A DNA stretch of 64,000 bases from DUZB01 sp963747555 (GCA_963747555.1 CAVVFZ010000034.1:1-64000); one strand, 5' to 3'. Positions 8,056-17,248 are shown, counted from the stretch's first letter. Numbers and translations are program-made. The notes: generated by a model not told the origin, from the letters alone.

Positions 8056-8424
8056 ATGGATCGGATTTTCTTTTTTTTGGGTGCCCTGTCCGCCTTCATC
8101 GGAGTCGCGGCAGGCGCTTTCGGCGCTCACGGCCTGAAGGGTCGAATAAGTGCGGAGATGCTTACGGTCTTCGAGGTGGGAGTGCGCTACCAGATGTACC
8201 ACGCCTTTGCACTGATCGCGGCCGCCTGGGCCCAGGCAAAGTGGCCCTCCACGAGCATCATCATCGGAGGGTGGTTCTTTGTTGTTGGCACGCTCCTCTT
8301 TTCCGGCAGTCTTTACCTTCTGAGTGTGAGCGGCGTGAGGTGGTTGGGCGCGATCACGCCGCTCGGTGGATTGGCCTTTCTGGCGGGCTGGATCTGCGTC
8401 GCGTGGGGTGTGTGGCGGGCGTAA
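8056..8424 (+). CDS. DUF423 family membrane protein (second copy)
   Basis: This is a 122-residue, four-segment membrane protein, paralogous to the product of 4709-5095. About 21 of 122 aligned positions differ. The leader (AGGTGAGTAAAGA) and first codons are nearly identical to the other copy, and differences are spread along the gene. Both copies are intact and selected at protein level, as judged by the largely conservative replacements. It begins 13 bases after the exported protein's stop, so it is probably in the same operon. Confidence 0.85.
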   Translation: MDRIFFFLGALSAFIGVAAGAFGAHGLKGRISAEMLTVFEVGVRYQMYHAFALIAAAWAQAKWPSTSIIIGGWFFVVGTLLFSGSLYLLSVSGVRWLGAITPLGGLAFLAGWICVAWGVWRA

Positions 8425-8432
8425 GGGAAATC

Positions 8433-8594
8433 ATGAAAAAGTTCTGCATTATTGTCGGCATAACGCTATTCGGATGGATCGGCTGGTGGATCGGGGGAAA
8501 AATCGGATTCACGACTGCATATATAATGAGCATCTTCGGCAGCATGCTGGGCGTTTACGTGGGATGGCGTATTTACAGTGATTATTTGTCGTGA
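8433..8594 (+). CDS. Small two-TM membrane protein
   Basis: This 53-residue protein is almost entirely two hydrophobic helices (about 4-21 and 27-47), broken by a Gly-rich turn with WWIGGKIG and ending GVYVGWRIYSDYLS. The helices are glycine-spaced, as in glycine-zipper proteins. It starts 8 bases after the DUF423 stop with AAGGGA upstream. I have seen similar short proteins in many genomes, but no function is known to me. Confidence 0.6.
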   Translation: MKKFCIIVGITLFGWIGWWIGGKIGFTTAYIMSIFGSMLGVYVGWRIYSDYLS

Positions 8595-8637
8595 GGGTCC
8601 AGGAGTTTGAGGAAGTCCGTGCAGGATTGATGAATCT

Positions 8638-8662
8638 GGATTCCCGCGTTCGCGGGAATGAC
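8638..8662. repeat. REP-like intergenic palindrome
   Basis: ATTCCCGCG-TT-CGCGGGAAT (8640-8659) is a perfect 9-bp stem with a 2-base loop, flanked by TGG and GAC. This is the typical dispersed palindrome (TGGATTCCCGC…GCGGGAATGAC) mobilised by REP-associated transposases in many proteobacteria. A decayed transposase of that kind lies at 2080-2383. Confidence 0.65.
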
Positions 8663-8706
8663 GGCATTGGGGACTCTTTGCAGCCGCATGAACTTTGGAT
8701 GCCGAC

Positions 8707-9474
8707 TCACATTTCCAGGCCTTTTCCGCTGCGCGTCAGAAACTCCCGCACCTTCGGATTCTCCGATTCCTTCGCGAGTCTCTTCGGATCTCCGCCGGCG
8801 ATCATGGTTCGGGTCTCCGCATCCAGGAACACGGAATTGTCCGCCACGGAAAAGATACTGGGGAGCTCGTGCGTAACCAGGACCATGGTGGTTCCCAGGC
8901 TGTCGCGCAACTCCACAATCAGATCATCCAACAGGGCCGATGTCACGGGATCGAGTCCCGCCGACGGCTCATCAAAAAACAACAGGGCCGGATCCAGCGC
9001 AAGCGCGCGGGCCACCCCTGCCCGTTTTCTCATGCCCCCGCTGATTTCCGAGGGGAAATAGTCCTCAAATCCTGCAAGTCCTACCAGCGCCAGTTTCAGG
9101 GAGGCAAGTTCCCTGATTGCTTTTGCATCCAGATCAGTGTATTCGCCGAGAGGCAAACTGATGTTTTCGGCAAGCGTCATGGAGCTCCACAGGGCGCCGC
9201 TCTGGTAGACAATCCCCAGGTTTCTGGACAGCCGGTCCCTTTCGCGTTGATCTGCCTCCCAGAAACTGACCCCCTCCAAAAAGACTTGCCCTTTCGCCGG
9301 TTCTTTCAGCCCGATAAGACAGCGCATCACTGTAGTTTTGCCACAGCCGCTCCCCCCCATAATGACAAAGATTTCCCCTTTTTTAACGGAAAAGTTCAGA
9401 TTTCGCTGGATCACAAAATCGCCATAGGCGATTTCGAGATCCCTGGCTATAATGGGGGCATCTTTGTCGTTCAT
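8707..9474 (-). CDS. mlaF: MlaF-like ABC transporter ATP-binding protein
   Basis: This ATPase of about 255 residues has Walker A GGSGCGKTT, signature ISGGMRKRAGVARA and Walker B LLFFDEPSAGLD. The GGMRKR form of the signature is typical of the Mla/Ttg2 retrograde phospholipid transport family. It would power transfer between the outer and inner membranes with the permease, MCE protein and lipoprotein encoded just upstream. I chose ATG 9474; an in-frame TTG at 9495 would overlap the lipoprotein gene and neither start has a strong ribosome site. There is no mlaC-like periplasmic carrier gene in this cluster. Confidence 0.85.
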   Translation of the reverse strand: MNDKDAPIIARDLEIAYGDFVIQRNLNFSVKKGEIFVIMGGSGCGKTTVMRCLIGLKEPAKGQVFLEGVSFWEADQRERDRLSRNLGIVYQSGALWSSMTLAENISLPLGEYTDLDAKAIRELASLKLALVGLAGFEDYFPSEISGGMRKRAGVARALALDPALLFFDEPSAGLDPVTSALLDDLIVELRDSLGTTMVLVTHELPSIFSVADNSVFLDAETRTMIAGGDPKRLAKESENPKVREFLTRSGKGLEM

Positions 9475-9484
9475 ACGTTCTGCA

Positions 9485-10096
9485 CTATTTCGCAAGGTCG
9501 TTCATAACCGCGGCAATCTCTTTACTCAGGGTCTCCACGGCCCTGCTTTCAGCGGCCACCAGCGATCCGTAATTACCGTCTCCCGTCGGTTCTCTGATGG
9601 TTGACTTCTTTGTCAGAAGCATCTGCTCCCTGTCCTTCCCGAAAACAGCCCATCGGGCGATGAGCACGACATCTCCTCCGAGCGTCCCGTCCAGGCGAAG
9701 GACCTCCATTTCCAAATGAAAATCAGCGGGAGAAGAGCCTCTCATGGGATAGACCGCAAACAGATCTCCAGGATTCAAAGCTGAGAGATTTTCCAACAGA
9801 ACACGGATAAAATCCTCCTTGAGCGGTCCCGCCCATTCGTGAAACATGGCCAGATCCACCTCGTTTTCATTGATCCTTGTCACAATCTGCTGACGATCCA
9901 GATAGGCCGGAAATTCCACCGGACCTATCCCAATAGAGACAGGCACTTTTTTTCCCATCATGGGGGTTTCCTTAGTAGGGCCGGAAATGGAATTAAGCAT
10001 ATAGAATTTCGCCGGGGTACTGGTCCCGCACCCTGTTAGTGTCAGCAACAGAAGGGTGAACGCGATCGCCAGGATCTTTACCGTATTTGTATGCAT
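9485..10096 (-). CDS. PqiC/YmbA-like ABC-transport auxiliary lipoprotein
   Basis: A 203-residue lipoprotein. The N-terminus has a hydrophobic signal with lipobox LTGC at Cys23, followed by AKFYMLN, the start of the PqiC/YmbA-like (ABC-type transport auxiliary lipoprotein) domain. Such proteins sit in the outer membrane inner leaflet and partner with MCE proteins. It lies between mlaD and mlaF with 5- and 10-base gaps, so it is part of the transporter. It may take the place of MlaA or MlaC in docking the complex at the outer membrane; this is inferred from position. Confidence 0.8.
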   Translation of the reverse strand: MHTNTVKILAIAFTLLLLTLTGCGTSTPAKFYMLNSISGPTKETPMMGKKVPVSIGIGPVEFPAYLDRQQIVTRINENEVDLAMFHEWAGPLKEDFIRVLLENLSALNPGDLFAVYPMRGSSPADFHLEMEVLRLDGTLGGDVVLIARWAVFGKDREQMLLTKKSTIREPTGDGNYGSLVAAESRAVETLSKEIAAVMNDLAK

Positions 10097-10101
10097 AAAC
10101 T

Positions 10102-11160
10102 TTATCTCCTTTCCGGGCTTCCTTTTCCGCGCAGCAGGGCCTCGGGATGACGTTCCAAAAAACTAGCCAAAGATTTAAATGCGCGGGCCATGGCTGAAAT
10201 TTCTTTCAAGGTGTCGTCCAACTGATAAATAACAGGGGACTCTTTGCCGACTGTCCCTTTTACGGCCCCTAGCGCTTCCTCCGCCTCCTTCAATGCCTCC
10301 GTTGCCTCCTTTAGGCTGCCCTCAAGAGCGGAGGCCAGGTCTCCCACGCTCTTATCCACTTTCCGAACCAGTTTTCTGGCGTCGTTCACCGTGGCGTCCA
10401 TGTCTGATGCCAGCGGACCAACTCTTTCATCCACATGGCGGGCCAGATCACCGTACTCTCTGACCGTTTTATCAACGCCGTTAAACAGGGGATCTAGCCG
10501 GCTATCCAGTTTACTGACAACCTTGTTCGCATCCGCTATGGTCGTCTTCAAGGACTTCAAGATTTCCGGTATTTCAGGGGAAGCCATGACCTTTTGCAGG
10601 GTATCCAGCGCCGACATAAGTTTTGAAACAATGCTGCTGAAATCAAGATCCTTCAATTTGTCGAAAAGCAGATCGAAAGTGGAAGGGAGGGTTGGAATCT
10701 CTGGATATTGCTTGTCAAGGCCTACCATTTTTATGGGAGCGTTTGGATGGAACTCCAACTCTATGACCAATTGACCGGTGAGCAGACTACTCATGATCAA
10801 CTGCGCCCGCAACCCTTTTTCCAAAAGTGCCGGGAGTTTTCCTGCAGGGTTCCTCTGACGATTTCCACGGATAATTTGAATCCTGTCCACATCAATTTCC
10901 ACGATGACAGGGATGTAAATAACCATATCCTCCGTGTCCGCCTCCAGGGAGATACTCTTGACGGAACCGACTTTTACTCCCCGGAACAGGACGGAGGCGC
11001 CCTCATTCAATCCTTTGACGGACCCCTGAAAGAAAAGAACAAATTTCTGGGTTTTCTTGATGAATTGTCCGCCGCCCAGGATGAGTACAGCGGCCACAGC
11101 CAGGACGACCGCTCCCACCACGAAGCTTCCGATAAGTATTTTACTTGCCTGTCTGTCCAT
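10102..11160 (-). CDS. mlaD: MlaD-like MCE domain substrate-binding protein
   Basis: This is a 352-residue protein with a single membrane anchor (about 9-29) and an MCE domain (about 36-115; FRGVKVGSVKSISL). A long predominantly helical C-terminal region (about 160-340) is rich in Leu, Asp and Lys heptads. MCE proteins form hexameric rings that carry lipids across the periplasm, and long helical tails like this one can form a tunnel. The start MDRQASK at 11160 is chosen because it lies 11 bases after the permease stop; a much longer upstream frame is an overlap artefact with the permease gene. Confidence 0.85.
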   Translation of the reverse strand: MDRQASKILIGSFVVGAVVLAVAAVLILGGGQFIKKTQKFVLFFQGSVKGLNEGASVLFRGVKVGSVKSISLEADTEDMVIYIPVIVEIDVDRIQIIRGNRQRNPAGKLPALLEKGLRAQLIMSSLLTGQLVIELEFHPNAPIKMVGLDKQYPEIPTLPSTFDLLFDKLKDLDFSSIVSKLMSALDTLQKVMASPEIPEILKSLKTTIADANKVVSKLDSRLDPLFNGVDKTVREYGDLARHVDERVGPLASDMDATVNDARKLVRKVDKSVGDLASALEGSLKEATEALKEAEEALGAVKGTVGKESPVIYQLDDTLKEISAMARAFKSLASFLERHPEALLRGKGSPERR

Positions 11161-11171
11161 GATACCCCTGC

Positions 11172-12326
11172 CTATATCCCCAAAACATTGCAGATCACTG
11201 TGATGACGGCGGTTGCTACGATGATGCTGACGATCCCGGTAACCACTGCCGATGTGGCCGCATCCCCTACAGCCGATGCGCTCCGGCCGCACTGCATCCC
11301 CCTGAGGCATCCGGCAACGGCAACCAGGACCCCAAACACCATTCCCTGAAAAACTCCAATAGACAGATCGAAAAGATTGAGAGAGCTTTTGGTCTGCAGG
11401 TAATATTGCACCACATTCAGGTCCAGCATGCCCACCCCCACGATCATCCCCCCTAAAATTCCCATCAGGTCCGCATACAAAACCAGGAGCGGCATCATCA
11501 GGGTAAGGCCCATGATGCGCGGCAGCACCAGAAAATCCATGGGGGAGATACCCATGGTCTTGAAGGCATCGATTTCCTCGTTCACCTGCATGGTGCCCAA
11601 CTGGGCGGCAAAGGCGGCGCCCGTCCGGCCGGCCATGATGATCCCGGCCATAATGGCCCCCATCACCCGGACCATGGAGATGGCTACGAGATTTGCCACG
11701 TAAATCTGAGCGCCGAACATCACCAGCTGTACAGCCCCCACAAAGCCTAAAATAAGGCCAACCAGCACGCTGATCAGGGAGACAATGGGAAGGGCATGAA
11801 TGCCACACTCCTGCATAATCATAGCAAGATCGGAACCGCGAAAACGTGCCTTTCCTCTCAAGAATCTCGAAAAGGATAAAGAGACATCCCCTATAAAGGC
11901 GAGGATTTCCCCCGTAGAGCGGATAAAATCGACGGTTTCCATACCGATCCGTGACAGGAAAGTGGGTTTTCCTTTTTCCTTTCGAACCCCTTTCTTTTCA
12001 GGAAAGGCCTCCATGAGTGCCAGGAGCCTTTTCACCCCCTCAGGCAACCCCTCTTGTTCGATCTCCAGGCCGGCTTTTTTGCCGCGGCTGATTATTTTGT
12101 TCAGAAATGTCAGAAAGATACTGTCCCAATGGGTAAGATCACTGGTTTCAAAAGAAATCCGGCTGATGCCGGATTCGGAAGAGAATGCTTTATCGATCTC
12201 TGCAACTGGCGGCAGTGTACTGCTGGTCGTCCATTTTCCGGAAAACGTCAACAGAAGAATGCCTTCGGAAGGCCGGCTGAATGCAAACGTGCATGACGTC
12301 GCTGTGCTATTTTTCACCTTCCTCAT
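11172..12326 (-). CDS. mlaE: MlaE-like permease with N-terminal STAS (MlaB-like) domain
   Basis: A fusion protein of about 384 residues. The first ~110 residues form a STAS-like domain related to MlaB (LLLTFSGKWTTSSTLP…ISFETSDLTHWDS). Residues about 135-380 are a MlaE permease with five to six membrane helices and the family string MAGRTGAAFAAQLGTM. It is the inner-membrane core of a phospholipid transporter. ATG 12326 with AAGGAAA upstream is preferred over GTG 12365, which has no ribosome site. It heads the four-gene cluster mlaE-mlaD-lipoprotein-mlaF. A fused STAS domain removes the need for a separate mlaB gene, and none is seen. Confidence 0.85.
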   Translation of the reverse strand: MRKVKNSTATSCTFAFSRPSEGILLLTFSGKWTTSSTLPPVAEIDKAFSSESGISRISFETSDLTHWDSIFLTFLNKIISRGKKAGLEIEQEGLPEGVKRLLALMEAFPEKKGVRKEKGKPTFLSRIGMETVDFIRSTGEILAFIGDVSLSFSRFLRGKARFRGSDLAMIMQECGIHALPIVSLISVLVGLILGFVGAVQLVMFGAQIYVANLVAISMVRVMGAIMAGIIMAGRTGAAFAAQLGTMQVNEEIDAFKTMGISPMDFLVLPRIMGLTLMMPLLVLYADLMGILGGMIVGVGMLDLNVVQYYLQTKSSLNLFDLSIGVFQGMVFGVLVAVAGCLRGMQCGRSASAVGDAATSAVVTGIVSIIVATAVITVICNVLGI

Positions 12327-12466
12327 AAGGGTTTCCTTACCATGGCCTTCAAAGGACAATGTCACGGCTGCCGTATGAGTGGCATTATACCACTATTTTT
12401 CGAGACTGAACCTACCAAACGGACAGTAGGCAGGCCCGCCGCACGGAGGGCGAACAGGAACTCCTC

Positions 12467-13021
12467 CTACAACGATCTGTTTTCAAAATGAGCGCTGCTG
12501 ACCTGGAATCCGGGTCCATTTTCCGGACCACGCACCGGCAATGCCCTGGGATGGAGGGAAAGATCCTGATCCCGCCACCCGGCAGGTCCCGTATCGAAAT
12601 GAAAAAATCCGCCCACTTCATCCACACCGTTCCAGTACCAGATACAGCAGCAGGTAATGTGGATCAGATCGGTGATATGGTATCCTCCCTTGCACCCTTC
12701 GTCATGGGTTCCCCTATTCACAATTTCAGGGTTGTACAAGGCAGCCAGTTCACCTTGAGTGGGCATTCGCCAGTCGTTATATCCGCCAACCCGATAATCG
12801 CGGCAGAATTTAATCGCTTCTTCCCAGGTAGTGGGGATGCCGCTATCCTGTGCCGACCACATAAGACCCGTTGAGGCGTCTTTTACCGTCCCGTTATTGT
12901 AAGCAATAAAGCGGTCATCCCGAGAGGTTTCCACCACTTTTGGAGTAACCCTGCTCTCGTCGCTGACGCACGAAACCAGGAGAACCGCGAAAAATCCCAC
13001 TGCCAACCATGTCTTTATCAT
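12467..13021 (-). CDS. DUF1566 (Lcl C-terminal-like) lipoprotein
   Basis: A 184-residue lipoprotein with its signal ending at Cys18 (FAVLLVSC). The body is a DUF1566 domain, recognised by VKDASTGLMWSAQD, the WEEAIKFCRDYRVGGYNDWRMPT block and the C-terminal LPVRG. The domain is common on secreted or surface proteins and its role is generally unknown. ATG 13021 is chosen over an upstream in-frame ATG because AGGAGG lies just before it. Several Cys residues in a row (ITCCCIWYW) are unusual for an exported protein. Confidence 0.8.
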   Translation of the reverse strand: MIKTWLAVGFFAVLLVSCVSDESRVTPKVVETSRDDRFIAYNNGTVKDASTGLMWSAQDSGIPTTWEEAIKFCRDYRVGGYNDWRMPTQGELAALYNPEIVNRGTHDEGCKGGYHITDLIHITCCCIWYWNGVDEVGGFFHFDTGPAGWRDQDLSLHPRALPVRGPENGPGFQVSSAHFENRSL

Positions 13022-13204
13022 CTTTTGCCTCCTGCTGTAAGCGTTATGCATTTAGGGGTCGGCCAGCGCCGTCACCGAATCGAAATCCTTTTGAAATGTA
13101 AGGATTTTGCATTCTTGCCAAAAGCGGATAAAATGTCAAGCATGGGATAATCACCCCGGCAGCCTATATATCAACCGGAACTTTCTCTTCTCGGTATTAT
13201 TCAT

Positions 13205-13233
13205 TTGACCTTGACCACTGAAAACAATATTTA
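13205..13233 (+). promoter_or_regulatory. Candidate promoter of gpmI-pgm
   Basis: TTGACC (13205-13210), a 17-bp spacer and TATTTA (13228-13233) lie 50 bp upstream of gpmI, which fits a sigma-70 promoter for the two-gene operon. The -10 box is imperfect. Confidence 0.35.
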
Positions 13234-13284
13234 ATAAGGGGATACCAGATTTCTGGAAAGAAGCATCTCTACAAGGAGAAACTG

Positions 13285-14910
13285 ATGAATAATCTGACCC
13301 TTAAACGGTTACCCGGGTATACTGAATTTCCGGGCCCGGTCGTTACGGTGATCATGGATGGCATGGGAATCGGTCCCCGGGATGACAGCAACGGGATATA
13401 TGCGGCCTATACCCCTACTCTGGACGGGCTTTCCGAGGAACCTCTCAGTACCCGGTTAAAGGCACACGGCACAGCCGTCGGGATGCCTTCGGATGATGAT
13501 ATGGGAAATTCGGAAGTGGGACACAACGCCCTTGGCGCCGGAAGGATTTTTTCTCAGGGCGCCAAACTGGTCAGTGAAGCCATCGCATCAAAAAAGATCT
13601 TTGAAGGCAAGGCATGGGAGCAGGTGTTGGATCGCACCATGAAGGGCGGGACGTTGCATCTGATCGGGATGATCTCCGATGGCAATGTTCACAGCCATAT
13701 CAATCATCTCTACGCGCTACTGGATCGTGCCGCTGCAGACGGAATAAAGCGGGTTCGTGTACACGGCCTTCTGGACGGACGTGATGTGGGGGAAAGAAGC
13801 GCCCTCTCCTTTTTTGAACCACTGGAAAAAAGGCTGAAAGAACTGTCGGCCGGGGACAGGGACTACCGGATCGCTTCTGGGGGAGGAAGAATGGTCACAA
13901 CCATGGATCGCTACAACGCCGACTGGACCGTGGTCAAGAATGGATGGGATGCTCATGTGCTCGGGAAGGGACGAGCGTTCTCCTCCGCCACGGAGGCCAT
14001 AAAAACCTATTACGCGGAAGATCCGGATATGACGGATCAGTATATGGCAAGTTTCGTCATTGTGGAAAACGGAGACCCTGTAGGCCTTATAAAGGATGGG
14101 GATGCGGTAATTCTCTTTAACTTTCGGGGCGATCGGGCCATAGAAATCTCGCGGGCCTTTGATGAACCCGATTTTAATGAATTTGACCGTGAACGGGTTC
14201 CCGAGGTTTTTTTTGCAGGAATCATGGAATATGACGGGGACGCCCATATCCCGAAAAACTATCTTGTGGAACCTCCTGCCATTGATAAGACCCTCGGTCA
14301 ATATCTCTGTGCCGCGGGCGTAACCTCCTTTGCCATTTCAGAAACCCAGAAATTCGGTCATGTGACCTATTTCTGGAACGGGAACAATTCCGGATATATT
14401 GACGACAAGCTGGAAAAATATGTGGAGATCCCCTCGGACAAAATCACCTTCGAACTCAGGCCCTGGATGAAGGCCGCGGAAATCACCGACGCCGTCGTCG
14501 ATGCCGTCAAGAGCGGGGCATACAAATTCATCCGTCTCAACTACGCCAATGGAGACATGGTGGGGCACACGGGATTTCCCGCGGCCATCCGCATTGCCGT
14601 GGAAACGGTGGATCTCTGCCTCGGTCGCCTCGTGAAGGCCATCGAGCATGCCCGTGGCGTAGCCGTCATCACGGCGGATCACGGCAACGCCGACTGTATG
14701 TGGACCGAAAAAAACGGGAAACGCTCGCCCATGGTGGCCCACACAAAAAATCCCGTTCCGTTCATTATTCACGATTGCTCCGAAGCAAATCGGTTCTCCC
14801 TGAGTCCTCTCGAGACCCGCGGGCTGAGCAACGTCGCAGCTACCATCTGCAATCTATTAGGATATGAGGCCCCCCCAGAGTACGAACCATCGCTGATTAG
14901 ACTTGAATAA
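13285..14910 (+). CDS. gpmI: 2,3-bisphosphoglycerate-independent phosphoglycerate mutase
   Basis: This 541-residue enzyme of the alkaline-phosphatase superfamily interconverts 3- and 2-phosphoglycerate in glycolysis and gluconeogenesis. Near the N-terminus is the metal-binding Asp25 (VIMDGMGIG), and Ser76 in DMGNSEVGHN is the residue that becomes phosphorylated. The metal-binding C-terminal block VITADHGNAD is present. AAGGAG lies before the ATG. It is followed 14 bases later by pgm, so the two sugar-phosphate enzymes are co-expressed. Confidence 0.95.
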   Translation: MNNLTLKRLPGYTEFPGPVVTVIMDGMGIGPRDDSNGIYAAYTPTLDGLSEEPLSTRLKAHGTAVGMPSDDDMGNSEVGHNALGAGRIFSQGAKLVSEAIASKKIFEGKAWEQVLDRTMKGGTLHLIGMISDGNVHSHINHLYALLDRAAADGIKRVRVHGLLDGRDVGERSALSFFEPLEKRLKELSAGDRDYRIASGGGRMVTTMDRYNADWTVVKNGWDAHVLGKGRAFSSATEAIKTYYAEDPDMTDQYMASFVIVENGDPVGLIKDGDAVILFNFRGDRAIEISRAFDEPDFNEFDRERVPEVFFAGIMEYDGDAHIPKNYLVEPPAIDKTLGQYLCAAGVTSFAISETQKFGHVTYFWNGNNSGYIDDKLEKYVEIPSDKITFELRPWMKAAEITDAVVDAVKSGAYKFIRLNYANGDMVGHTGFPAAIRIAVETVDLCLGRLVKAIEHARGVAVITADHGNADCMWTEKNGKRSPMVAHTKNPVPFIIHDCSEANRFSLSPLETRGLSNVAATICNLLGYEAPPEYEPSLIRLE

Positions 14911-14924
14911 CAAAGGAGAAAGAC

Positions 14925-16580
14925 ATGACAATCAACGACCTTGCAGGCAAACCGGCGCCACAATCGCTTTTGGCCAATGTCCCCAGACTCGTGTCTACCT
15001 ATTATACCCACAGACCGGATTCGACCGTCGAAAGCCAGAAAGTGGCATTCGGGACGTCTGGTCACCGGGGCTCATCTCTCAAAAAGAGTTTCAACGAGGA
15101 CCACATCCTGGCTATCTCCCAGGCGATCTGCGAATACCGAACCCGCAAGGGCATCAACGGGCCGCTGTTCATGGGAATGGACACCCATGCCCTGTCCGAG
15201 GCGGCCCTTGCCACCGCCATCGAGGTGTTTGCCGCCAATGGGGTAAACGTCATGGTGCAGGAAGGGCTCGGATATACCCCCACGCCCGTTATTTCGCATG
15301 CCATACTCACTTACAACCGGGGCAGAAAAAAAGGGATTGCCGATGGGGTCGTCGTCACCCCGTCCCATAACCCGCCCGAGGATGGTGGATTCAAATACAA
15401 TCCCCCTGAAGGAGGACCGGCCGGCACGGAAACCACCGGCATCATAGAGGCTCGGGCCAATGACATCATCCAGGAAGGATTGAAATCCGTCCATCGAATG
15501 CCTTATGAAAAGGCGATAAAAACCGGTTACATCCAACCCTACGATTACATCTCTCCTTATGTGGGCGACCTCCCGAACATTATAGATATGGAAGCTGTTT
15601 CAGGGGCAGGGCTGACCATCGGTGTAGATCCCCTGGGCGGCGCATCCATCCATTACTGGGATCCCATCGCCGATCGCTACAAACTTTCCATCGAGGTCGT
15701 CAACCGCTCCGTTGACCCGACGTTTTCTTTCATGACGGTGGATAAGGATGGAAAAATCCGAATGGACTGCTCTTCGCCCTATGCCATGGCTGGACTGATT
15801 CAGATGAAAGACCGGTTTGACATCGCCTTTGGAAATGATCCCGATGCGGACAGACACGGCATCGTCACAAAAGGGATGGGTCTCATGAATCCCAACTATT
15901 TCCTTTCGGCGGCCATATGGTATCTTTTTCAGAACAGACCCGGCTGGCAAAAAGACGCTGCCATAGGCAAGACCCTTGTCTCCAGCTCCATGATCGATCG
16001 GGTGGCCGCTCACTTGCAGAGAAAACTGTCCGAAGTACCCGTGGGGTTCAAATGGTTTGTAAACGGACTGATGGACGGATCCTACGGTTTTGGAGGAGAG
16101 GAGAGCGCCGGCGCCTCTTTCCTGAGAAAAGACGGAACGGTCTGGACCACGGACAAGGACGGCATCATCATGGATCTTCTGGCCTGTGAAATGACCGCTG
16201 TAACCGGCAGAGACCCCTCCGAGACCTACACCCGACTCACGGAAATGTTCGGGACACCATTTTACGAACGGATCGATGCCCCTGCCTCGATCGAACAGAA
16301 GGCGATCCTGAAAAACCTCTCCCCTGAAATGGTGCCTTCAAAAGAACTGGCAGGAGAACCCATTACGGCAAAGCTTACCGAGGCTCCCGGGAATGGCGCA
16401 ACCATCGGAGGGCTGAAGGTCGTCTCCGAAAACGGATGGTTCGCGGCCCGTCCCTCCGGTACGGAACAGATTTATAAAATTTATGCGGAAAGCTTCAAAG
16501 GCAAAGACCATCTCCGTCGGATACAGGAAGAAGCACAGGCCATGGTGAAGGCCGTCTTTGAAAGAAAAGGGGTCGTCTAA
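14925..16580 (+). CDS. pgm: Phosphoglucomutase (alpha-D-glucose phosphate-specific)
   Basis: A 551-residue enzyme close to the E. coli Pgm length. It interconverts glucose 1-phosphate and glucose 6-phosphate for glycogen and sugar-nucleotide metabolism. The active serine is Ser147 in VTPSHNP; the magnesium loop is DPDADRHG (from residue 305); the sugar-binding loop is GGEESAGASF and the phosphate loop is RPSGTEQIYK near the C-terminus. AAAGGAGAAAGAC precedes the ATG. Its 3' end overlaps the convergent ion-channel gene by 4 bases. Confidence 0.95.
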   Translation: MTINDLAGKPAPQSLLANVPRLVSTYYTHRPDSTVESQKVAFGTSGHRGSSLKKSFNEDHILAISQAICEYRTRKGINGPLFMGMDTHALSEAALATAIEVFAANGVNVMVQEGLGYTPTPVISHAILTYNRGRKKGIADGVVVTPSHNPPEDGGFKYNPPEGGPAGTETTGIIEARANDIIQEGLKSVHRMPYEKAIKTGYIQPYDYISPYVGDLPNIIDMEAVSGAGLTIGVDPLGGASIHYWDPIADRYKLSIEVVNRSVDPTFSFMTVDKDGKIRMDCSSPYAMAGLIQMKDRFDIAFGNDPDADRHGIVTKGMGLMNPNYFLSAAIWYLFQNRPGWQKDAAIGKTLVSSSMIDRVAAHLQRKLSEVPVGFKWFVNGLMDGSYGFGGEESAGASFLRKDGTVWTTDKDGIIMDLLACEMTAVTGRDPSETYTRLTEMFGTPFYERIDAPASIEQKAILKNLSPEMVPSKELAGEPITAKLTEAPGNGATIGGLKVVSENGWFAARPSGTEQIYKIYAESFKGKDHLRRIQEEAQAMVKAVFERKGVV

Positions 16581-17248
16581 TTGTTTCTGCGAACCGACTG
16601 GGCCGTATGGATGGCAACCAGCCTTGCCACCAGGGTGGCGATATAGATCTGTCCCATCACCGCCTCAACGCAAGCAAGGGTCTTTGCCTGGGGCGTCAAC
16701 GGGACAATATCTCCGTACCCCAGGGTGGTCAAGGTCACAAAGCTGAAATAGGTAAAGTCCTTAAAACCGCTTCCCGCCCCCTCCCCTATCTGAAATGAGC
16801 CGGGCAGGAAATATTCCAGCACGGAAAAGGTGGAGGACCAGAAAAAGGCCATGAGCAGGTACACGCAAACGGCGGCCATGATCACATCCATGGTGACCTC
16901 GGGCTCCTGAATCAGGTACTCCAGAATAATGACCGCCACATAGGCAAGAAAAATCCCTGCAAGCAAGTCGCTCATCATACCGTTTACAGCACTTTTCTGA
17001 AAGTAATTCATCCAATGGATGGACATGGCGGGGACGAGCAGAAAGAGGGAAAAGATGAACGCCCTCTTTCTCTGGCTCACGGCGTAGGCGCCTGAAAGCA
17101 ACAGCAGTGTAAACAGGATTTCCAGGATCAGCCGGAGCCTCCCGAACCCCACGAGAAAAGGATTCAGAATCAGAATCAGGCAAATCGATATAAGCAGGAT
17201 GAGGAACCGTTTAGGGCGGGAATGGGAAAAGGCGTTGAAAGGTGTCAC
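16577..17248 (-). CDS. Ion channel family protein (potassium-type pore)
   Basis: A 223-residue membrane protein with about six hydrophobic segments and a pore-loop selectivity sequence TLTTLGYGDIVP near residue 177, the signature of potassium channels. It lacks an RCK or cyclic-nucleotide domain, so gating is not evident. The GTG start at 17248 has GAGGAG eight bases upstream. Just before it is a perfect hairpin CAGGAGA-CTT-TCTCCTG (17264-17280) that could affect ribosome access. It is convergent with pgm and separate from the Bat operon upstream by 72 bases. Confidence 0.8.
   Translation of the reverse strand: MTPFNAFSHSRPKRFLILLISICLILILNPFLVGFGRLRLILEILFTLLLLSGAYAVSQRKRAFIFSLFLLVPAMSIHWMNYFQKSAVNGMMSDLLAGIFLAYVAVIILEYLIQEPEVTMDVIMAAVCVYLLMAFFWSSTFSVLEYFLPGSFQIGEGAGSGFKDFTYFSFVTLTTLGYGDIVPLTPQAKTLACVEAVMGQIYIATLVARLVAIHTAQSVRRNN

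Noticed and set aside
8707..9507. Long plus-strand open frame opposite the MlaF-like gene
   Set aside because: Antisense shadow; the minus-strand reading carries full ABC ATPase motifs.
10102..11808. MlaD frame extended to 568 residues
   Set aside because: The first ~216 residues are an out-of-frame reading of the MlaE gene; the real start is at 11160 by position and family N-terminus.
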